DNA from: Dendrocalamus latiflorus
Lineage: Eukaryota > Streptophyta > Magnoliopsida > Poales > Poaceae
Length of the DNA: 64,000 nucleotides
Direction: 5' to 3'
Assembly: GCA_017311315.1 (NCBI GenBank)
Contig: CM029669.1
Location: forward strand, 6,237,055 to 6,301,054
Part shown: one piece after another, positions 21,818 through 30,951 of the stretch
Layout: the number at the start of each line of letters is the position of its first letter
Position numbering within the stretch: position 1 is the first letter of the stretch
Program-made: the position numbers and the translations under genes
Notes under the pieces: generated by a model
Told to the model about the DNA's origin: nothing
The model's database searches: none
Seen by the model: the letters and a program-made list of their open reading frames with translations, nothing else

Positions 21818-23525
21818 TGTAGGATCAAGGATACCGACTAGAGGGGGGGTGAATAGGAGGTTTTTAAACTTTTTTGTTGACTCGATTAATTCTCTACAAT
21901 TTAAATGGCAAGAATGTAAAGCACTTAATCTTATACAATTCTAGTCAACCATATAGCAATCTTAGCTCTAAGCAAGCAAATGATCACAATGATGTAAATA
22001 AAAGAGAGCTAAGAAGGAAATGAACACAACCGATGTTTTTACTGTGGTGTTCGGAAACTTGCCGGTTACCCCTAATCCACGTTGAGGTTAGCCCGGACGA
22101 ATCGGACCGGCTCCACGAATTGAGCCAAAACACCTCAATCACTAGTGGTAGCTCTTCCCCGCTCCGGGTAGGTGAGCTCCAACCTTCACAAATCACCGGG
22201 TCTTCTCACAAGCTTCTTGAGAAGATCACCGATCCAATCTTCGCCCAATCGTCCAAGTGCCGGCAAGCACTAAGAGTAATAAATCTTGGGCTTCACTTGA
22301 ATGCAATTCTAGTGCCAAGCGGATCAACTAATGAATTTCTTGCACTAATTGCAAAACCACCTCAATTTAATGCTCAATGAGTGAAAGAGGGTGGAATGAA
22401 TGCTTTAGGGCTCAAGAAATATGCAATGGGTCTCTAACCTGAGCCCTTGTGCAGTGGTGGAGATATTTATAGCCTCCACCAACCAAAACTAGCCGTTTGG
22501 CACAAATTCATGAAAAAATTCAGGATGAGCAGTACTACCGCCCCCATGGGCCGGTACAACCGCTACCAAATCTTCGCGGCAGAACGGCTATGTCAGAGCT
22601 CTGCAGTGACCGTTGGATTTGGCGGCGCGGTACTACCGCCGTTGTTCTTTGCGGTACTACCGCTCTCCAGTAGTTCCGCAAAGTCGGCGCGGTACTACCG
22701 CTCTAGCCGAAATCCGAAAGGTCCCAAATTTGGTGCTCTTTGGAAAAAAGCGTCCGCTCTGAAGCCGGATCTTCCGGACTCCGGAAGTACCGCTCTGGAT
22801 AACGGAACTACCGCACGTAGCGGTAGTTCCGGCGTTGAAAATATCGGTACTTTCGCTCCAGGAAAATCCAAACTCCATCCGGAGGAGCTTTTTGAAAAAA
22901 GGTTCCGCTCATCCTCCGGATCTTCCGGGCTCCGGAAGTACCGCTCCATAATGCGGTACTACCGCTCATTGCGGTAGTTCCGGCGTTCAATTTGCCGGTA
23001 CTTCCGTTCCCGTAAGAATTCAGATGATTCCATGGGTGCTCTTTGGAAAAATTGATCCGCTCAAAAACCGGATCTATCGTTCGCCGGTACTACCGCGTCT
23101 GGGCGCGGAACTACCGCTCTCCGGTAGTTCCGACGTTCAAAACTGCGGTACTACCGCTCGTCCAGACAGAGCACAAACTTTGTTTTAAAGCGGATTTTTG
23201 ATTAATGCAAGTTTCTAATGTTGATCCAAATGGCACAGAAAATTTGTATTCAAGCTACTTGCCAAGATCCCTCTTTATGGTACGATTATCTACCCTATAA
23301 TCCGGTCTTCCTCCTTTCACCTAAGACCGGTAAAAATCAAAAAAGGGATCCTATGCTAAGTATACCTTTTCTTGAGCCAATTTGAGTCTTCATATATATC
23401 ATTTGGCTTGCATCTTGTCGCTCATATGTGGACTAACCCTTCGCATGCTCGTAAAACATGTTAGTCCCATATTCACATAGTTTCATGAATTACCAAAACC
23501 ATTTTTAGGGGCCTAGATGCTTTCA
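21818..23525 (-). repeat. 3' LTR of element A (1708 bp)
   Basis: Complete LTR, TGTAGGATC to GATGCTTTCA on the plus strand. It has a TATAAATA box (complement near 22464-22471). Upstream of it, in U3, lies a 630-bp cluster of CGGTAGTACCG-type palindromes (22530-23165). The part between the TATA box and the 21818 end is R/U5. Confidence 0.93.
22530..23165. repeat. Palindromic repeat cluster, core CGGTAGTACCG (3' LTR of A)
   Basis: More than fifteen 11-base palindromes of the form CGG(T/A)A(C/G)T(A/T)CCG, for example CGGTACTACCG, CGGTAGTTCCG, CGGAAGTACCG and CGGAACTACCG, often in face-to-face pairs. The partner LTR carries the same cluster at 42350-42976. Smaller clusters flank the third frame at 25482-25530 and 25985-26095. 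Confidence 0.92.
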
Positions 23526-23537
23526 ATCTCCCCCTTT
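23526..23537 (-). promoter_or_regulatory. Polypurine tract of element A
   Basis: The minus strand reads AAAAAGGGGGAGAT immediately before the 3' LTR start TGAAAGC, the expected primer for plus-strand cDNA. Confidence 0.85.
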
Positions 23538-24008
23538 TTGGTAATTGATGACAACCTAAGTTATATGTGAGATAAAAGTTTTGAATATATCAAATTGTTT
23601 GGCAACAAGTTGTATATTCCATGTTGACTTTTAAATGAGAGAAGTTCTTTGCAATAAGTCTTGAAAGGGCATAAAATGAACTATCTCCATTTTAAAGTCC
23701 AAGAGGGGAGATAACTCCCCCTAAACATGTGCATGGATAAAAAATATAACATTTTACACAAGATGCACAAGACAAAGAGATGTCATAATATGAGAGTAAT
23801 TTGACATTTAAGCAAATGACATAAGCATCCATGACCATAGAGGTTCATTACATCCACAAGTTCAAAAGATAAAACAAGTTCATTACATCCAAGCGTTCAT
23901 CAAACATAAGTTCATTTCAACCCAACCAAAAGCAATAATGAGTAGATATAAGCACAACTACCCCGTAAACTAACTTCTCCCCCTTTGGCATCAAGTACCA
24001 AAAAGAGA
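23538..24008. other. Element A internal 3' untranslated stretch
   Basis: AT-rich, no coding frame, between the third frame and the polypurine tract. A GGTAATTGATGACAA segment next to the tract repeats a sequence also found inside the LTR start. Confidence 0.5.
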
Positions 24009-25382
24009 TCACCCCTGAGAGGGAGAAGGAGGATCACTACGAAGACGGCGTCGAGTGTAGCGTTGAGGCGACGGCCGAGGCTGGGACTGCTCCAAAGCTG
24101 CCACACGTCCATCTAGTGAGCTCAACCGGCTGTCGATGGAATCCAGTCTCCCATCCATCGTGTCCATCCTAGAGTTGAGGGAGGAGAATCCCTCGAGCAT
24201 GGATGAGTAAATCTGAGAGAGAGAGAGAGAGGGCTAACCGGGCTCCTGTGGTGCAGCTACTCCTGCACCTGCTGCTCCCGCTGAGGCTGCTGCTGCTGAG
24301 GATGTGCCTGCTCCTGGATCTGCCTGTCGAGCTCTAACACCCGTGGGGATAGGAGGCTCAGGTCTGGGCTTGTATGGCTTGTGCACTCCACCACATCCTC
24401 CTCGAAACTCAAACTTGGTATCAATTAAGGCCATAATGTAGGGTGCATAGTTGATGCACTTGTTGCGATCATTCTTGGAAGATGCTATCTCCCGAATGAT
24501 AACGTCAACTACATCAAACTTCTCCCCCTTCATGATGTAATCTATGAGGTTCCAAGCATGACCTCGAATGGCATCATAATTACCGCTCTTTGGGAATATG
24601 GTGTAGTTGATTATGTGGTTGACCAAGCTGGGGATGGGTAGCAATCCAATATTCTTGCCAAGAACATATTTTTCAGCAGTGTTGTAGTAGATGTACATGG
24701 CATGAATATCAAGAGCTGGCTTGTCATATAACTTCTCAAAAGCGCTTAGCTCCGCTCTCAATGCCAACTCAAACTCATGCTTTGTGGCTTCCAATCTTGT
24801 GCATACCGTCATCCATGTCATGTGCTGGAAATCTGGTGTGATGTGCACGGTAGCATAAAATTGACGAATCATTTCTTCGTTGTAGTCACGAGAAAGAGCC
24901 ACAAACTGACGAATACCAGCCCTTTGGAAGAGCCTGTATGTCCCATCATATTTCTTCATAGAGTCAATGTGATCCCAGTCAACATACTTATGATCTGCAA
25001 ACTGACAATCTTGTCCATACATCTCATTAAAAATCTTCTCCTAGAACTTGGTGTGAAACTTTGGATTAATGGAGTTGGAGGGGAGCTCATACTGATTCCT
25101 GTGACGGAGTCTGGCATACTCATCAGCGGTAATCTTCTTGAGATCAATCTCAAGATCCTCCCGGTCGGCTAAGTCCTCCTCGGATGACTCCATGGGAGAA
25201 CTCTCACGACACTCAGATTCTGTCTCAGATCTTGAGTCAGACTCAGTCTTAGGTGCCGGAGCTTTCCCTTTATCTTGAGCTGCCTTTTGTGTTGCCTCAG
25301 GAGATGGAAAAGAAGGGACTCCTGAGGAATCCCCGGAAATGGAGGAGTATGCCTTCCTGCCAGCTGCTCTTGTTCTAGGCAT
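24009..25382 (-). pseudogene. Element A third frame (ORF3) downstream of pol
   Basis: Starts MPRTRAAGRK (ATG 25382), followed by an acidic Ser/Glu-rich stretch. After TAG at 25043-25041 the same frame continues into a globular region containing RQFYATVHITPDFQHMTWMT and WNLIDYIMKGEKFDV, then an Ala/Pro-rich linker ending in a stop at 24234. A (CT)n run follows, probably a frameshift site. The tail is a textbook heptad coiled coil (MDTMDGRLDSIDSRLSSLDG, about 24.1-24.2 kb). The position after pol is where SIRE-type elements carry an envelope-like frame, but no signal peptide or membrane segment is seen. The FYATVHI...WMT pattern instead recalls the plant 'putative transposon protein' domain. 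Function unknown; broken by one stop and one frameshift. Confidence 0.7.
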
Positions 25383-25481
25383 CTAGAGACAAGAAGAATA
25401 ACTCATGAGAATCAAAGGAGAATAGACCAAGTTAGATTGAAAAAGAATGAAGTGAATTTGCTGCTCTGTCAGGGAAATCGG

Positions 25482-25530
25482 TAGTACCGCCGTTCTGGGC
25501 CAGTAGTACCGCACCAGTCGGGCGGTAGTT
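25482..25530. repeat. Palindrome cluster upstream of ORF3
   Basis: GGTAGTACCGC, AGTAGTACCGC and CGGTAGTTCCG within 50 bp. Same motif as the LTR clusters but in the internal region, just before the ORF3 start in element orientation. Confidence 0.85.
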
Positions 25531-25984
25531 CCGATTCCTGGCAGATTCTAGGGTTTTTGGCAATGTGCATAGATCTTTGATGTTTTCTTGGATTGAATCC
25601 ATGAAAGAGGTGAGTAAATACCCTTAAACACCAAATCTACTCATTTTCCCTAGAATCAAGTAGCAAAAACATCTATATTTCAATTCAAACTAAAGCATGA
25701 CCTAGGGTTCAAAATAAAGATCAAAAAGGAGGTTTTTGATCCGAGATACCTTGAGGATCGGAGGAGTTGAACCCTTGGGAGTTGATTTGACTTGAAGGAA
25801 CGAAGAAATCACCGCTAGATTCAAGGATCTAGGGTGCGGTTTTGGTGGTTTTTGGTGGGAGAGAGAGAGGAGTACGGTCACGGGCGGCTGCTTGAGAGGA
25901 AGTACCAGAGAGAGAGAGAGAGGAAAGAAGAGGGGCCGAGCAGAGAAAACCCTCGGGCGCGGTGGTTGCCCACTTTAAGTGCAC

Positions 25985-26095
25985 TTCCGGTAGTACCACA
26001 GTTGCGGCCGGTAGTACCGCATGAAACGGTAGTACCGCTTCCTCAGCCGGAAGTACCGATCCCCGGAAGTACCGCAGATGACAACGGTAGTTCTG
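25985..26095. repeat. Palindrome cluster between pol and ORF3
   Basis: Five or six copies (CCGGTAGTACCAC, CCGGTAGTACCGC, ACGGTAGTACCGC, CCGGAAGTACCGA, CCGGAAGTACCGC) in 110 bp. Together with 25482-25530 it brackets a 450-bp spacer upstream of ORF3. Confidence 0.88.
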
Positions 26096-26326
26096 ATTTT
26101 TCTGGAACTTGACAGGATTAGAATTTGAAGAGAATAGATGCAAATGATCCCTAGTTTTTGCACTCGACTAAAATCTTTAAGGATCATTATGCATTAAATA
26201 TATCAAAATATTATCTTTAAATAGTTTTTGCCTTTCCTTTAAAATCAAAACCTTTTGCATACAGGAGTTTTGCAAACAATCTTTCAAGCTTCTTCCATTT
26301 AGCATACATTTAAATTAGCCATAAAT

Positions 26327-29300
26327 TTATGCAACATTTGAGCGATCTAGAACATTCAATTCACTCCTAAGTTTGCAAAAACGGTTTTCATCTAGTGGCT
26401 TAGTGAAGATATCTGCTAATTGGTCTTCGGTCCGGATGTGGCTAATACAAATATCTTCCTTGCTAACATGGTCCCTCAAGTAATGGTGGCGTATATCTAT
26501 ATGCTTGGTTCTTGAGTGTTGGACAGGGTTATTAGAAATTTTGACGGCGCTTTCATTATCACATAATAGAGGCACTTTATCAAAATTTATTCCATAATCC
26601 AACAATGTTTGCCTCATCCACAATAATTGAGCACAACAACTCCCGGCGGAAACATATTTGGCTTCGGCGGTTGAGAGTGCTACGGAGTTTTGTTTCTTTG
26701 AGGACCAAGACACTAAAGATCTACCTAGGAATTGACAACTTCCTGAAGTGTTTTTTCTATCCACTTTGCAACCCGCATAATCGGAATCTGAATATCCAAT
26801 CAACTCAAATTTAGCACCTTTGGGATACCAAAGCCCTATATTTTGGGAGTGTTTCAAATATCTCAAGATTTACGGCTTTTAAATGACACTCTTTTGGTGA
26901 AGCTTGAAAGCGAGCACACATGCATACACTAAACATGATATCGGGCCTAGATGCGGTAAGATAAAGTAAGCTACCAATCATGGATCTATAAAGCTTTGAA
27001 TCTACCGACTTACCTCCTTCGTCGAGGTCTAGATGCCTGTTGGTTGCCATTGGTGTCTTGATGGGTTTTGCATCTTCCATGCCAAACTTCTTAAAGAGAT
27101 CTCTAATGTACTTCGTTTGGCTTATAAATGTCCTATCCTTGTGTTGCTTAATTTGAAGTCCAAGAAAATAGCTCAACTCTCCTATCATGGACATCTCAAA
27201 TTCCCTAGACATCATATCACCAATTCTTCGCAAAAATCTTGGTTAGTAGAACCAAATATAATGTCATCAACATAAATTTGGCAAACAAAAAAAATCATCA
27301 TCAATGATTTTTGTGAATAAAGTTGTATCTACTTTACCAATTTTAAATCCTTTTGAAACAAGAAAATTTCTAAGACGCTCATACCATGCTCTAGGAGCTT
27401 GTTTTAAACCATACAACGCCTTTGAAAGTTTATAAATATGATTGGGGTATTTAGGATTTTCGAACCCCGGAGGTTGTTCAACAAATACAAGTTCGGAGAT
27501 TGTTCCATTTAAGAATGCACTTTTAACATCCATTTGAAATAACTTAATGTCAAAGCTAGATGCAAAAGCAAGCAAGATTCTAATAGACTCAAGTCTAGCA
27601 ACATTTGCAAAAGTTTCATCATAATCCAACCCTTCGACTTGAGTATAGCCTTGAGCTACTAACCTTTCTTTGTTTCTTACCACAACTCCATTTTTATCTT
27701 GTTTGTTCCGGAAGACCCACTTTGTGCCAATCACATTGTGTTCTTCAGGTCTTTCCACCAAGGTCCACACTTCATTTTGGGCGAAGTTGTTCAATTCTTC
27801 GTGCATAGCATTTACCCAATCCGGGTCATCTAAAGCTTCATCTACAAGTTTAGGCTCAAGAGAAGATACAAAGGAATAATGTTCACAAAATGAAGCTACT
27901 CTAGAGCGAGTTTGAACACCCTTACTCATGTCACCCAATATTTGATCTATTGGATGATCCTTGGCGATTGCGTTGTGGATTTTGAGGTTGTTTTGTTGTT
28001 GATCCTTTTGTTCATCTTCAATCACTTGAACATTGCTTGTTGTAGACGAGGTGGGTGGCTCCACTTGTCTTGATGAGCTTAGTGATGATGGATCTTCCTT
28101 TGGCTTGATATCTCCAATTTGCATGTTTTCCATAGCTTTGCGCAAGCCTTCATCACCTACATCATCCAAATTTTCTTGCTCTTCTTGAGAGCCATTAGTT
28201 TCATCGAATTGTACATCACAAGATTCTTCTACTAAACCCGAATTTTTATTATAAACTCTATAAGCTTTGCTATTTGAAGAATAACCTAATAAGAATCCTT
28301 CATCACATCAACTTTGAAATTTTGAAAGCCGAACACTCTTTCTTAAGATATAGCATTTGCAACCAAATACTCTAAAGTACAAAATGTTCGGTTTTCTTCC
28401 AATGAGAAGCTCATAGGAAGTCTTTTTTAAAAGACGATATAAATAAAGGCGATTTATGGCATGATAAGCGGTGTTAATAGCTTCCGCCCAAAATTTATCG
28501 GAAGTATTATATTCATTAAGCATTGTCCTAGCCATTTCTATTAATGTGCGATTTTTCCTTTCTACAACTCCATTTTGCTCCGGAGTGTAGGTTGTGGAAA
28601 GTTCGTGCTTTATTCTAAGTTCATCACAAAAATCTTCAACTTTTGTATTCTTGAACTCGGAATCGTTGTCACTCCTAATTTTCTTTATTTTAAAATCAAA
28701 TTCATTTTGGGCCCTTTTTGAAAAACTTTTGAAAATCCCGGAGGTTTCGTTTTTGTCATTTAGGAAGAAGACCCATGTGTGTCGAGAGTAATTGTCCACA
28801 ATGACTAAACAATAGCTATTACCCCCAATGCTCTTATAGGTTGTTGGCCCAAACAAATTCATATGTAAGATCTCTAATGGCCTAGAGGTTGACATGATAC
28901 TTTTGGAAGGATGAGAACTAGCAACTTGCTTTCCGGCTTGACAAGCACTACAAAGTCGATTTTTCTCAAACTTTACATCTTTCAAGCCAACAACTAAGTC
29001 ATGTTTGAAAAGTTTTTTTAAGTTGTACCATACCCACATGACCTAGTCTTCTATGCCATAGCCAACCTAAAGAGGTTTTGCAATTAAACAAGTTTTTAAG
29101 CACGAATCATTTGAAGTAAAATCTACTAAATATAGATTTCCAAATCTAAAACCTTTGAAAACAAGTTCATTATTATTTTCTTTTGAAATAGTTACATTTT
29201 CTTTGGAGAATGTACAAGTTAATCCTAAATCACACAATTGAGCAACGGATAGCAAATTAAAATTTAAAGTTTCAACTAAGGATACATTGGAAATGGAAAG

Positions 29301-30020
29301 ATCATTAGATATTGCAATTTTACCCAAACCAAGTACCTTCCCTTTGCTATTGTCTCCAAAGGTGATTCTTTCATTGCTTCCGCTCTCAAAAGTGGTAAAT
29401 ATTTTTCAGTCTCCGGTCATGTGTTGAGTGCATCCACTATCCAACACCCAATGCCTTTCACCGGTTTTGTAATTTACCTACAAAAGAAAATCAAGCCTTT
29501 TTAGGTACCCAAATTTGTTTGGGTCCTTGGAAGTTAGTAACCAAGGTTTTGGGCACCCAAATGGATTTCTTTTTAACACCCAAAATCGAGGTGCCAATAA
29601 AATGTGTAATTACATTTCCATTCTTAGATTTTTTAAGCATATAGCAAGAATCATATAAGCCAATGGAATGCATGTTATTTTTAGAACAATCATTTGTTAT
29701 ATGTCCTACATTCCGACATTTAGTACAATACTTACCATTCTCTTTTACAAACCTTGGAGGTTTGTATGCCGGCTTCTTGCCTTTCTTGGGAACATACCCA
29801 AGTCCTTGTTAAATGAGCATATTTGGTTATTTAGCAATTTATCAAGGGTATCCTTTCCCTTGTAAGATCTTTCTAGACTTTTGTTTAATTTAAGCACTTG
29901 TTCCTTTAAATTTTCATTTTCATTAGCAAGTACATGGTCATGAGCAAGAGTTAAAGCATTTATGGAATCAACATTTGAAGAGCATGGCATAGCAAGGAGA
30001 TCATCACAAGATGTAGATAT
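26327..30020 (-). pseudogene. Element A pol (protease, integrase, RT, RNase H) and gag end
   Basis: Reads leftward from the element B insertion. The protease has a D-S-G motif followed by CTQHMTG (about 29.41-29.45 kb). GAG-pre-integrase spans 29327-29067. The integrase (29039-28308) has LHMNLFGP where the first catalytic Asp should be (AAT at 28859-28857 instead of GAT), then RSDNDSEF and NGVVERKN. Reverse transcriptase starts near 27.75 kb (WVFRNKQDKNGV). A run of eight A at 27287-27294 shifts the frame just before the catalytic YVDD (27274-27263). Another shift occurs near 26.87 kb. RNase H (26866-26327) has SDSDYAG and STAEAKY and ends normally. Clearly inactive: one catalytic substitution plus several frame breaks. 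Confidence 0.92.
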
Positions 30021-30025
30021 GCTAG

Positions 30026-30260
30026 TGTTGTGGTTACAGACCAAACAGAGAGAGAGATGGTAGTGGAGAGGTGGGAGTGTTCTGCCTCACCCTCCCCCTC
30101 ATCCTGGTATATATATATTCACATGAAGTATGCTTTTACAATTATGCCCTTACACCCATATCTCCTCATTGGGGGCACTTATGTCATTGCACATGTTACT
30201 CTGGTTCTTATAACCTCCTAACAGGCCTGCTGGGCTTAGGTGGGGGCCACCCCTACGACA
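30026..30260 (-). repeat. 3' LTR of element B (235 bp)
   Basis: TGTTGTGG to CTACGACA on the plus strand. It contains a TATATATATA box near 30109-30118 and a GAGA run. GGAGCCTCTCAT just inside is the complement of the purine tract. Confidence 0.93.
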
Positions 30261-30813
30261 GGAGCCTCTCATAGTGAAGGGCTTCACAGGGCCGAAGCCA
30301 TGTCGCCGAGTCCTTTGGCCCCCTCCGTCCCCTGCGGCCTGTGAACTTCTCCAAGCTCGTGGTTGGGGAGCCCGAGTTTTGGGATGGAAAGTGGCTTGCT
30401 GAAGCAGACACGCGCGCGCTAGATTGAAGCTTGGCGCCGATATTGTGGCGCTTCAGAGCTGTTGTGACCTTGCAGCCTGGTAGTGCGCTTTTAATGGCGG
30501 CTGGAATCACGCCGACGCCTGGCCTGGCAGAAGTCAGGTTGTCGCGTCGTGTAGTCTGCTATTCTGGAGGTGGGACACATGGCGCATCACGACTGATGCG
30601 TCGTGGGATGTGAGCGGTTGCGTGACCGCGGCCGTTCGCCTTTTCCCTAGGGAAGTTGGACGCGTGTTGAAGGCGTGTAGGCGTTGTGTGCTGCTTGATC
30701 ACCTACCCAGCACGGCCCTCTAGGTCCCGGCGGTTCCTCTTTCCAAATCTTGGGCAGCCGAATCGCAGCGAGTTTGATCTGTCTGCGCTTCGAACCATAT
30801 GAGAGGCGAGCGG
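30261..30813. other. Element B region between 3' LTR and antisense gene
   Basis: GC-rich, no supported frame. Homologous in parts to 18980-19669 of element C (for example the GGCTTCGGCCCGTGAAGCCC segment), so it is upstream DNA of the antisense gene and the sense-strand 3' untranslated region at once. Confidence 0.6.
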
Positions 30814-30824
30814 CCTTTATAAGG
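30814..30824 (+). promoter_or_regulatory. TATA box of element B antisense gene
   Basis: CCTTTATAAGG about 130 bp before the antisense ATG, at the same relative place as CCTTATAAGG in element C. No such box is needed by the element's own sense transcription, which starts in the far LTR. Confidence 0.65.
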
Positions 30825-30951
30825 TGCTAGTGTTGAGGGGGAGGCACACTTTCTTGCTCTGCCTTTTGATCTGCCGCTTTGCTTCCGCCCGTGCTAATTG
30901 TCACGCCAGTTGCTCCTTTCCCTGCTTCTTCCTCCTTGGTCACGAAGAGCG

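Noticed and set aside
22530..23165. Palindrome cluster considered as rho-independent terminators or CRISPR repeats
   Set aside because: Eukaryotic LTR context, no T-runs, irregular spacing, and spacers are not unique sequence from elsewhere.
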